DNA of 64,000 bases from Lysinibacter cavernae (GTDB taxonomy: Bacteria; Actinomycetota; Actinomycetes; Actinomycetales; Microbacteriaceae). The stretch is from contig NZ_JAAMOX010000002.1 of the NCBI RefSeq assembly GCF_011758565.1, positions 558,001 to 622,000 of the forward strand, written 5' to 3'. Positions 1 to 8,265 of this stretch are shown piece after piece. Every line of letters begins with the position of its first letter. The stretch's first letter is position 1. The translations under genes and the position numbers were made by a program. The notes under the pieces were generated by a model that made no database searches, was not told the origin of the DNA, and saw nothing but the letters and a program-made list of their open reading frames with translations.

Positions 1-1
1 A

Positions 2-1111
2 GTTAAGTGTGCAAAAGCGCAGGAACAGGTCACGTCGGTTTCCGAACCCGGCGAGCTCGCCGACCTTCGCCTGCCGCAGTATTCGCCTGACACTGCTGCC
101 GAGACCTGGGATGCCGACACCATCAGGCGGGCATTTCAGGCGCTTCCGGTCCGTGACCAGCAGGTGCTGTACCTCTCTGAGGTAGAGCAGATGTCCCAAG
201 CTGACATCGCGGTGAACCTCGAACTGCGGCAGAACACCGTCGCCGTCATTGCGCACAGAGCCAAGGCGCTGCTGCGCACCAACTATCTTGAGCAGACCGC
301 AGAGAACCTCCCTGCTTGCCCAGCCATCAGCCACGCCCGCCTTGCCGGGCTGGTTGCGGGGACCCTCCCTCCCAAGCGCAAAGAACGGGCCACAGAACAC
401 CTCAAGACCTGCGCCACCTGCGCGCGGGCAGTTCGCCACATGAGTTCGTTCAGAGTCCCCGTTGCGGTCTTGGTTGGCATCGCAATCACAGGGTCGAGCG
501 CGTTTGCCGCGGTTGGATCCGGCGCCCAAGGCAGCCTCGCCTCGGCACATGCCGGGCAAAGCGTGCCGTCGGCAGTGTTCAGAAAGATCACACACCCCAC
601 CGTCATTCTCGCGGTTGCCGCCTGCGCCGGCGTTGTCTTGCTCCCGAGCCTTGGCAGCTCAACGGCGGGCCCCGTCGCTCCTACTCATAAGCCGTCTGCC
701 ACCGAAACCCTCTCGACGCCCGCAAACGTTGCTGCGGCTCCCGCAAGCGGCGAACCCGCGACCCGCTGCTATGCGCCGGCAGACGTCCTGCAGCGCTCTG
801 GCAGCATCCCGACACTCACCTGGTCGGCCGCAGAATCGCACCGCGCCGGAGCAACTGGCATTGAGCGGGTATTGAACGTCACCAACATCGCGGCCGAGCG
901 CCGCGTGCCCTACTCGCTTGAGTTCATCCCGGCCCAGGGCACAAGCGTTTCAAGCACGCCCGGCGACTGCACGCAAAACGGCAGCAACCTCATTTGTGTG
1001 ATCGATGGCGCGGCGCTTGACGCCGACCGCTTCGATCTCTCGGTGACGGTTTCAGCCGTCTCTGGAGCGATGCCCCGCACGCCATCCGTGCTGTATCGCC
1101 CAGCCCCCTGA
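2..1111 (+). CDS. Membrane-anchored sigma factor fused to anti-sigma-like domain (5' truncated)
   Basis: The frame is open from base 2, so the gene starts outside the window. The visible part begins just before sigma region 4 (helix-turn-helix near 'MSQADIAVNLELRQNTVAVIAHRAKALL'), which recognises the -35 element. A zinc-finger anti-sigma-like segment follows, with a His-x3-Cys-x2-Cys pattern in 'EHLKTCATCA'. Next are hydrophobic stretches ('VPVAVLVGIAITGSSAF', 'VILAVAACAGVVLLP') and a C-terminal domain with spaced cysteines (RCYAP, GDC, LICVI) that resembles a DUF11-type beta-sandwich. The whole protein is collinear with the complete paralogue at 8266-9591. ECF-like sigma factors with C-terminal membrane extensions are known in actinobacteria; the role as envelope sensor controlling the next gene is inferred. 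The 56-bp gap to the giant surface protein suggests cotranscription. It could also be a constitutive sigma factor with a structural anchor. Confidence 0.85.
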   Translation, partial: VKCAKAQEQVTSVSEPGELADLRLPQYSPDTAAETWDADTIRRAFQALPVRDQQVLYLSEVEQMSQADIAVNLELRQNTVAVIAHRAKALLRTNYLEQTAENLPACPAISHARLAGLVAGTLPPKRKERATEHLKTCATCARAVRHMSSFRVPVAVLVGIAITGSSAFAAVGSGAQGSLASAHAGQSVPSAVFRKITHPTVILAVAACAGVVLLPSLGSSTAGPVAPTHKPSATETLSTPANVAAAPASGEPATRCYAPADVLQRSGSIPTLTWSAAESHRAGATGIERVLNVTNIAAERRVPYSLEFIPAQGTSVSSTPGDCTQNGSNLICVIDGAALDADRFDLSVTVSAVSGAMPRTPSVLYRPAP

Positions 1112-1167
1112 CTCTTCACAATTCCTTTTTCTGAGACAACATCCACACGAGAGAGACCAGCAGGTTC

Positions 1168-4100
1168 ATGCATACTCAATCCCCTCAACCACCTGACGGC
1201 AGGAATCGCGTCACGCGAGCCGCGTCACGCGTGCTCGCCATCGCGACCGCAGGGCTGCTCACGGTGAGCGGCCTCAGCCTCGGGGCCGCGCCAGCCGGCG
1301 CGTTCCAGGGCAACAGCACAGTCACGGCGTCAGGAAGCAACGCCTCAATGACCTTTCCCGGCGGTCTCACCATGACCGCGAATCTGACCCCAGGCACCCA
1401 GGGCTCCGCTTCGATGGCTTCCTTCGTCATGGCCGCCGCCAACGTCGAGAGCGTGCCGTTTAGCCCTGCTGATGTTGTGACGGGCAAGAACAACATCCGA
1501 ATCTCAGCCGTGATGAGCCCGCCCGTGCCCGGCGAGTATCGCAACTTTGGAGCGGTCACGTTGAGCTTCAGCAAGCCGGTAACCAACCCAAGGCTTCATC
1601 TCTCTCGCATGTTCGGCGGGCTCGTCACGCCCGGCGCAGACACACTGGTCGATAGCACCAGAGTGACGGTTGTAGACGGCACCCCCTCGATTCCGACGTT
1701 GAACAAGCTTTCCGGATTCGATGGTTGGACGGTAACCGACTCAAGCGTCTTCTCGAACACAACAGGCATCGCCTATGTACAGCCAGACGCCTGTAAAACG
1801 GTTGCCGGTTCCGGACTTTCTCCCGCCGGCTGCGGCTCGGTCGAGCTCACCGGAACGGTGCAGACAGTTACGCTCAAACTCGATACCTTCCAAACAGTAG
1901 TCGGTGCCGGTTCGACGGGCGTTACTATCCCCTACGTCAACTTTGAGGTCACCGTAGACGAAGACCTCGCCGGCGGAAACACCGCAACCCCGGTCTCCTA
2001 CGGCAACGCCTCCCACGTGAACTCCGGGCTTTCAATCGGTGCCGGGCTCACGAACGACGCAACGTCAACCCGCACGGCGACAACACCGCAGGCACAGACG
2101 ACCGACGTGAACGACGCCTTCGCCGAGAACCCAACTCTGTTCACCGGCAAGGCAAACACCATCGACGTCCCCGTCAACGGGCTACTCGCCGGCCACACCG
2201 CAGTAACTTCCGTGTGGTTGGACAGCAACCGAAACGGCGTCTTCGATGCCTCCGAGAAATACTCGGCGGCCGCAGCCGGCAACGGCATCCACAGCGTCAC
2301 GCTACCCTCGACGGCAACAACAACCATTGGCAACACCTGGATGCGCATCCGCACGGCCGAGACCGCCGTGGCAAACGCCACTGGCTTTGCAGACTCGGGC
2401 GAGGTCGAGGACTGGCCAGTCACGGTAACGGCCGTACCACCAGCCGCACCCGTTGTGACCAGCCCGGCTGACGGAGCACTCCTCAACACGGCCACCCCAA
2501 CGTTCACCGGCACCGGCGAGAAGCTCGGCCAGAAGATCGAGGTGCGTGACGCTCTTGGTGCCGTTGTGTGCACCACAACCGTGCAGGCTGGCCTGGCATG
2601 GTCCTGCACGCCAGCCGTCGCCCTGCCACAGGGCGAGGCCAACTACTCGGTGTACGAGATCGAGCCAAACAACGTCGCGTCGGACCCTGGCACCACGCTG
2701 ACCCTGACCATCGATTCGATCGCGCCAGGAACGCCAACCGCGGCACCGAGCAACGGCAAGGTCGTGCGTGGCACCGCCGAACCGCTGTCAACCGTGACCA
2801 TCACAAACGCTATCGGCACCGTCATTGGCACCGGAACCGCAGATGTTGACGGCAACTTCGTCATCACCACCACTGGCCCATCCCCCGCCACCGGCGACGT
2901 GCTCAAGGTGACGGCCACGGACGCCGCGGGCAATGTCTCGCCCGCCAAATCCGTCACCGTTAACGCTGACGTGCCAGCAACCCCAACGGTCAACGCCTCG
3001 CGCGGCGACGCGCTCAAGGGAACTGGCACCGCCGGCGAAACCATCACGGCGAGCCTCCCAGACGGCACCAAACTGACTGCGCTCGTTGACGGGCTTGGCA
3101 ACTGGAGCATCCCAGTACCGGTTGAAAAGACGCTCGCCCACAACGATGTTGTCACGGTCATTTCTACCAACCCTGAAGGAACACCCTCGCTCCCCGCCTC
3201 GGTGACAATTGACCGCGAGGCTCCGTCCACGCCCATCGTGAACCCAACCAACGGTTCAATCGTTGCAGGAAAGGCCGAACCAGGCGCAACCGTCGAAATT
3301 CGTGACAGCGGCAACAACCTGCTGGCAACGGTTACGGCAGACCCACAGGGAAACTACTCGAAGGTTTTCAACCCGGTCCTCGCACACGGCCTTGAACTGG
3401 TTGTGACGGCAACGGATGCCGCAGGCAACACGTCGCCGGCCGCGACCACAACGGTCAACGGCGATCCGGTCGCCGCGCCCGTCATCAACCCAACCAACGG
3501 ATCTACGATCTCGGGAACGGGAACCGCGGGAACAACGATCACGGTAACCCTGCCAACCGGCGACCCCCTCACAACGACGGTCAACGCAGCGGGTGAATGG
3601 TCACTCAGCGTTCCTGCTGGCCAGGCGCTGAACCACAACGACGTTGTGACGGCAACAGCCTCGAATAAAGAAGGTACGGTATCGGCCCCCGCATCGCAGA
3701 TCGTTGATCAGCAGGCGCCAGAGGCACCGCACGTCGACCGGTCAAACGGTGTGACCATCACCGGCGGACCCGTCGCAGCCGAGGACGACATTCTTGTCCT
3801 CGACGCAAACGGAGACCCCATTGACGGCGTGCTGATTCGCAACGCCGAGGACGGCACCTTTGTCTTCACGCCGACGGACCCGCTCGCAGAGACGGACGAG
3901 GTAACGGTTGCCCTTCGTGACCCTTCCGGGAACACGTCGGATGCCACTCCCGTCGTCATCGACACGTCGGCGCCAGAGGTGCTCAACCTCAACCCGAGCA
4001 ACGGAAGCGTTGTTCGCGGCACGACAGAGCCCTTCGCCACGGTGACCATCCACAACGATGAGAACGGCACAGTGCTCACCGTTACCGCCGACGAACACGG

Positions 4101-7100
4101 CGACTTTGTTGCCAATTTTGTGCCGGCACTCACGAATGGCACCGTCATCTCGGTGACGGCCGCCGACAAGGTTGGCAACACAACGGCACCGCAGACCGTG
4201 ACGGTCAACACCTCGGTTCCAACCACTCCGGCGATCAACCCGTCAAACGGTCAGACCGTGAGCGGCATCGGCGACCACGGAGACACCGTGACGGTGACCC
4301 TGCCAAACGGCACACAACTCACCGCAATCGTGAATGACCAAGGCACCTGGTCGGTCGACGTACCTGAGGCAGACCGTCCGCTCAACGGCCAGACGATTCT
4401 CGCGACCGCCGTGAACCGCTACAACACGTCGTCCGAAGAAGCGACGCGCGTTGTGGATACGGTTGCCCCGCCGGCTCCCGTGGTCAACCCGACCAACGGC
4501 ACGAGCGTTTCAGGCACCTCCGAGCCCGGCGCGACAATTATCATTCGCGACACCGACGGGGTCATTATTGGCACGGGAACCGCCGACGACACCGGCGCGT
4601 ACCGCATCCTCTTCACTGAGCCACTCGACGACAGCCTTGAGCTGTTCGTATCTGCTCGCGACGCCGCAGGGAACGAGTCACCTCGCACCCCAGCGATCGT
4701 CAACGCCCAGCCGGTTGACGCGCCCGAGGTCCTCCCAAGCAACGGCAACGTTGTACGGGGAACGGGAACGCCTGGGCACGACATCCTCGTCACCCTTCCC
4801 AACGGCGAGAAGCTCGCCACGACGGTTGACGACGAAGGCAACTGGGCCGTCCCGGTGTCTCCTCGCCTTGCGAACGGTGACGTAGTGACCGCAACCGCGA
4901 CCAACCCGGAAGGCACCATCTCGGAGCCCGGCAGCGTCACGGTAGACACCATCGCACCACTCGCGCCGGTCCTGAAACCCTCCGACGGCGTGACCATCAC
5001 CGGCGGCACCGTCGAACAGGGCGACACGGTCACCGTGCTTGGTCAAGACGATCTCCCCATTGCCGGCACCATCACGGTGAACGGCGACGGCACCTTTGTC
5101 TTCACCCCCAGCACGCCGCTCACCGCTGGCGCGATTGCCAACGTGGTTGTGACCGACCCATCAGGGAACGCATCCAACCCGGTCGCTGCTGAGATCATCA
5201 CGGCCAAGCCGGCAACCCCGGCCGTCGAGATTTCCAACGGAACCTCAATCAACGGAGGCCCAATTGGAGACCGCGAAACCGTGGCGATCCTCGACGGCGC
5301 CGGCGAGCCTCTTGAAGGCGATCTCACGATGAACGAAGACGGCACCTTTGTCTTCGTTCCCAAGAAGCCGCTCACCGACGACGACATCGTCACCATCGTT
5401 GTCACGGGACCTTCCGGACTGGAATCAGCGCCGGCACAGGTTGAAATCGTCAGCATCGCGCCGAAGGCCCCAGCTGTTGAGGTATCAGACGGGGCCACCA
5501 TCAGCGGAGGCCCAATCGGAGACCGCGAAACCGTCGCGATCCTCGACGGCAGCGGCGAACCCATCGAGGGCGACCTCGTGATGAACCCAGACGGCACCTT
5601 CGAGTTCACCCCGAAGAACCCGCTTGGTAAAGACGACATCGTCACCGTTGTGGTCACCGGCCCATCCGGACTGAAATCAGCCCCAAAACCGGTTGAAATC
5701 ATCACCGACGCACCGGCGACGCCACCCGTTGACGTTTCGGACGGAACCGCCATCACCGGCGGACCGGTCGGCGAGCGCGACACCATCACGGTGCTTGACG
5801 GTCACGGCGAGCCCATCGAGGGCACGCTCACGGTTGGCGGCGACGGCATGTTTGTGTTTGTTCCAAAGACCCCGCTCACCGATGACGACGTCGTGAACAT
5901 CATCGTGACCGGCCCATCCGGCCTCGTATCGAACCCGGCAGAGGTAGATATTGTCGCGACCAAGCCCGCGACACCAGCAGTTGATGCCTCCAACGGCAAG
6001 CAGATCACTGGTGGGCCAATCGGGGACCGCGAGACCGTCGCAATCCTCGACGGCAACGGCGAGCCCCTTGAAGGCGATCTCACGATGAACGAAGACGGCA
6101 CGTTTGTCTTCATCCCCAAAACGCCACTCACGGAGAAGGACACGGCAAAGGTTGTTGTGACGGGACCATCCGGCCTCACCTCAACGCCTGAGCAGGTGAC
6201 CATCGACACGATCGCTCCGAGCGTGCCGAAGACAGACGTCTCTGACGGAACCGTCATCACCGGCGGGCCTGTTGAAGACAACGTAACCATCAGCTTTGTT
6301 GATAAGAACGGCAACGCCATCGAGGGGACCGTCACTATCGACAGCGAGGGAATGTTTAGCTTCGTCCCGACCGATCCAATCGACGAAACCGACGGCGCCA
6401 AGATTGTGGTGACCGATGCAGTTGGCAACGCGTCGACGCCCTCCCCGCTCGACGTCGTAACAACCGTGCCGAGCGCACCACACGTCAACGTGTCAAACGG
6501 AACGCAGATCACTGGCGGGCCGATTGGCGAGCGCGACACCATCGCTATCCTCGACGGCAACGGTGACCCGATAGAGGGAGACCTCACGGTTGACGAGAAG
6601 GGAATGTTTGTCTTCGTTCCCATGACGCCGCTCACTGACACCGATATTGTCAACGTTGTGGTGACCGGCCCATCCGGTCTCACCTCGCCACCAAGTTCGG
6701 TCACGGTCGACACAGTCGCACCAGATGCGCCCGTTGTGCAGCCGTCAAACGGTTCAGTTGTGCGCGGCACGGCCGAGGCCGGTTCGAAGGTGACGATCAG
6801 GGATGCCGACGGCAACGTGCTCGGAACCACGCTGGCTGACGACGAGGGCAACTTCTCGCTCGCCTTCAGCCCGGCTATCGCGGATAAGACCACGCTGTTT
6901 GTCACGGCAACGGATGCTGCCGGCAACACGTCGCCGCAGGCAGAGAGCGTCGTCAACGGCGCCGCGGTTCTGCCGCCCTATGTTGCCCCGACCCAGGGTG
7001 GCGTACTCACCGGAACTGGGATGCCGTGCGACACGATCACAATCACGCTGCCAGACGGCACCGTGCTGACGACCGTTGTCGGCGATAACGGAACGTGGTC

Positions 7101-7650
7101 GATCGACCTCGCGCCCAACCACATCCTCACGAATGGCGATGTTCTTAGGGTGACGGCAACAAACGCCGCAGGAACCAAGTCGGAGCCAACCGCGGTAATC
7201 GTTGATCAGTTGGCACCCGAGCAGCCCGCCGTTGACCCGTCGACAGGCAACGTCATCACGGGAGGGCCGGTTGACAAGGGCGATACCGTGACCTTTGTTG
7301 ATGGCGACGGCAAGGTCATTTCAGGCGAGGTTGTGATTGACGAGAACGGCATGTTCACGTTCATCCCCACCACACCGCTGAGCCAAGGAGCTGAGGTATT
7401 TGTTGTTGTGACCGATGCGTCAGGCAACTCCTCTGTTCCGCTCAAGGTGACCATTTCGGCACCGGCTACGCGGCCAGACACCAACAACTCCGGTCAGGAC
7501 TCGGACGAGAAGCCAAAGCAAAGCGATAACGGTTCTGCAGGCCTCTCCAACACCGGCGACAACACGCTCATGCCCCTCGGCTCGACCGCGCTGCTGGTCT
7601 TGCTTGCTGGTGCGGGGCTGATTGCCATGCGGAAGCGCCGTGATGCCTAA
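1168..7650 (+). CDS. Giant secreted Ig-like repeat surface protein, sortase-anchored (copy 1)
   Basis: This 2160-residue protein has a signal peptide (hydrophobic 'VLAIATAGLLTVSGLSLGAA', cleavage near 'AGAFQG'). A unique N-terminal beta-rich region of about 250 residues follows, then a GEVED domain ending in 'DSGEVEDWPVTV', then about 20 tandem bacterial Ig-like repeats (Big_6/Big_3 type) of roughly 80-95 residues. Repeat starts are marked by motifs such as 'NPTNGSIVAG' or 'VSDGTVITGGP'. The C-terminus has an LSNTG sorting-like motif, a hydrophobic helix and RKRRDA, typical of sortase substrates on the actinobacterial wall. It is probably an adhesin or matrix protein; the ligand is unknown. 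It follows a membrane-anchored sigma factor and is paralogous to the gene at 9662. The start matches the paralogue's upstream sequence. Compared with the paralogue it has about four extra 'GGPIGDRE' repeats. Confidence 0.9.
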   Translation: MHTQSPQPPDGRNRVTRAASRVLAIATAGLLTVSGLSLGAAPAGAFQGNSTVTASGSNASMTFPGGLTMTANLTPGTQGSASMASFVMAAANVESVPFSPADVVTGKNNIRISAVMSPPVPGEYRNFGAVTLSFSKPVTNPRLHLSRMFGGLVTPGADTLVDSTRVTVVDGTPSIPTLNKLSGFDGWTVTDSSVFSNTTGIAYVQPDACKTVAGSGLSPAGCGSVELTGTVQTVTLKLDTFQTVVGAGSTGVTIPYVNFEVTVDEDLAGGNTATPVSYGNASHVNSGLSIGAGLTNDATSTRTATTPQAQTTDVNDAFAENPTLFTGKANTIDVPVNGLLAGHTAVTSVWLDSNRNGVFDASEKYSAAAAGNGIHSVTLPSTATTTIGNTWMRIRTAETAVANATGFADSGEVEDWPVTVTAVPPAAPVVTSPADGALLNTATPTFTGTGEKLGQKIEVRDALGAVVCTTTVQAGLAWSCTPAVALPQGEANYSVYEIEPNNVASDPGTTLTLTIDSIAPGTPTAAPSNGKVVRGTAEPLSTVTITNAIGTVIGTGTADVDGNFVITTTGPSPATGDVLKVTATDAAGNVSPAKSVTVNADVPATPTVNASRGDALKGTGTAGETITASLPDGTKLTALVDGLGNWSIPVPVEKTLAHNDVVTVISTNPEGTPSLPASVTIDREAPSTPIVNPTNGSIVAGKAEPGATVEIRDSGNNLLATVTADPQGNYSKVFNPVLAHGLELVVTATDAAGNTSPAATTTVNGDPVAAPVINPTNGSTISGTGTAGTTITVTLPTGDPLTTTVNAAGEWSLSVPAGQALNHNDVVTATASNKEGTVSAPASQIVDQQAPEAPHVDRSNGVTITGGPVAAEDDILVLDANGDPIDGVLIRNAEDGTFVFTPTDPLAETDEVTVALRDPSGNTSDATPVVIDTSAPEVLNLNPSNGSVVRGTTEPFATVTIHNDENGTVLTVTADEHGDFVANFVPALTNGTVISVTAADKVGNTTAPQTVTVNTSVPTTPAINPSNGQTVSGIGDHGDTVTVTLPNGTQLTAIVNDQGTWSVDVPEADRPLNGQTILATAVNRYNTSSEEATRVVDTVAPPAPVVNPTNGTSVSGTSEPGATIIIRDTDGVIIGTGTADDTGAYRILFTEPLDDSLELFVSARDAAGNESPRTPAIVNAQPVDAPEVLPSNGNVVRGTGTPGHDILVTLPNGEKLATTVDDEGNWAVPVSPRLANGDVVTATATNPEGTISEPGSVTVDTIAPLAPVLKPSDGVTITGGTVEQGDTVTVLGQDDLPIAGTITVNGDGTFVFTPSTPLTAGAIANVVVTDPSGNASNPVAAEIITAKPATPAVEISNGTSINGGPIGDRETVAILDGAGEPLEGDLTMNEDGTFVFVPKKPLTDDDIVTIVVTGPSGLESAPAQVEIVSIAPKAPAVEVSDGATISGGPIGDRETVAILDGSGEPIEGDLVMNPDGTFEFTPKNPLGKDDIVTVVVTGPSGLKSAPKPVEIITDAPATPPVDVSDGTAITGGPVGERDTITVLDGHGEPIEGTLTVGGDGMFVFVPKTPLTDDDVVNIIVTGPSGLVSNPAEVDIVATKPATPAVDASNGKQITGGPIGDRETVAILDGNGEPLEGDLTMNEDGTFVFIPKTPLTEKDTAKVVVTGPSGLTSTPEQVTIDTIAPSVPKTDVSDGTVITGGPVEDNVTISFVDKNGNAIEGTVTIDSEGMFSFVPTDPIDETDGAKIVVTDAVGNASTPSPLDVVTTVPSAPHVNVSNGTQITGGPIGERDTIAILDGNGDPIEGDLTVDEKGMFVFVPMTPLTDTDIVNVVVTGPSGLTSPPSSVTVDTVAPDAPVVQPSNGSVVRGTAEAGSKVTIRDADGNVLGTTLADDEGNFSLAFSPAIADKTTLFVTATDAAGNTSPQAESVVNGAAVLPPYVAPTQGGVLTGTGMPCDTITITLPDGTVLTTVVGDNGTWSIDLAPNHILTNGDVLRVTATNAAGTKSEPTAVIVDQLAPEQPAVDPSTGNVITGGPVDKGDTVTFVDGDGKVISGEVVIDENGMFTFIPTTPLSQGAEVFVVVTDASGNSSVPLKVTISAPATRPDTNNSGQDSDEKPKQSDNGSAGLSNTGDNTLMPLGSTALLVLLAGAGLIAMRKRRDA

Positions 7651-7682
7651 CCGCTAGGGCCGCGTTCGCGGCGATCCACCCT

Positions 7683-7738
7683 CGAGTGCCCAAGGGCCAG
7701 TCCAACATCCAGTGTTTGGGCAGGTCATTGGGCACTCG
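7683..7738. repeat. Intergenic palindrome, GAGTGCCC family
   Basis: CGAGTGCCCAA at 7683-7693 is a perfect inverted repeat of TTGGGCACTCG at 7728-7738. A smaller imperfect pairing (CCAACA with TGTTTGG) lies inside. It lies just downstream of the surface-protein stop and may act as terminator or mRNA 3' end. The outer arm shares the GTGCCC core with the palindrome at 41213-41264. Confidence 0.7.
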
Positions 7739-7800
7739 TTGTTTAACCGACGCGGCAACCTGACGGGGAAACCCGGGCACCCGCCAGGAACGCGCGGCTC

Positions 7801-7856
7801 AGATTGGTCACAGTTCCGCCTCCCGGCATGCTCTTGGGTGGGGAGGCGACCAATCT
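7801..7856. repeat. Intergenic palindrome
   Basis: AGATTGGTC (7801-7809) pairs with GACCAATCT (7848-7856), and GCCTCCC (7818-7824) pairs with GGGAGGC (7841-7847). The left arm has an 8-base bulge between the two stems. It belongs to the class of long intergenic inverted repeats found throughout the window; function unknown. Confidence 0.65.
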
Positions 7857-7906
7857 CTTGCCAGGCAGAACGGTCGCCGCCCGTTGCTGGGAAGAACCCG
7901 AAAACA

Positions 7907-7936
7907 TTGCACTCGAACCAATCGACAATATTTAAT
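7907..7936 (+). promoter_or_regulatory. Candidate sigma-70-type promoter for the second module
   Basis: TTGCAC (7907-7912) and TTTAAT (7931-7936) are separated by 18 bases in an unusually AT-rich stretch. It would produce a leader of about 320 bases before the sigma gene, including the putative leader frame and hairpins. Prediction by eye only. Confidence 0.35.
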
Positions 7937-7970
7937 CATGATAAATTAGAGCTCTAGGGGGAATTCAACA

Positions 7971-8130
7971 GTGAATTCATCGCAGTTTTCGGGGGGAAAC
8001 CAGCGGCAACGTCATCCAGCCACTCAGTCACGAGCGGCCAACGCGTTACGCTGAACCGGCTCAGCACTCGCAGTGCAGAGCCACGCAACACGAGGGGATT
8101 GTTGTTGCGTCAAAATAGTCGTGGTTTTTT
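7971..8130 (+). promoter_or_regulatory. Possible leader-peptide/attenuator structure upstream of sigma copy 2
   Basis: A GTG-started frame of 27 codons (7971-8054) has AGGGGG about 9 bases upstream. Four bases after its stop is a hairpin with GGCTC/GAGCC outer arms and GCACT/AGTGC inner arms (8058-8082). A second stem follows: ACGCAAC (8083-8089) with GTTGCGT (8104-8110). Six T residues lie at 8125-8130. The order leader frame, hairpin, hairpin, T-run is attenuator-like, but the T-run is 14 bases from the last stem and the peptide shows no codon bias typical of amino-acid leaders. Could be coincidental. Confidence 0.3.
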
Positions 8131-8265
8131 GTAACCCGCAAGACTCGTGTGTCTCTATCTCAATGAACGCGTCAAGCCCAACCTAACTGGGACGGTCGTG
8201 AGTTCAGCGAGAGAACTGATCATCAGACACGGATGGCAATGCCATCGACGCACGGTAGGGGAACC

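Larger units (their letters stand above)
7651..8265. other. 615-bp intergenic region between surface-protein copy 1 and sigma copy 2
   Basis: No convincing ordinary gene is present. It holds two palindromes (7683-7738, 7801-7856), a candidate promoter (7907-7936), a possible 27-codon GTG leader frame (7971-8054) and two tandem hairpins followed by six T (8058-8130). The last 135 bases before the sigma start hold an ECF-like pair GTAACC (8131-8136) and GTC near 8151, with a gap about one base shorter than usual. The length and structure suggest that expression of the second sigma/adhesin module is controlled here. Confidence 0.6.

Noticed and set aside
5260-6560. Regularly spaced repeats that might suggest a CRISPR array
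   Set aside because: Spacing is about 240-270 bases and in frame, and the repeats encode Ig-like domains.
1740-7490. Long open frames on the minus strand opposite the giant surface proteins (for example 5802-6956)
   Set aside because: They mirror the Ig-repeat coding strand, are themselves repetitive, and lack ribosome sites; they follow from codon bias in GC-rich repeats.
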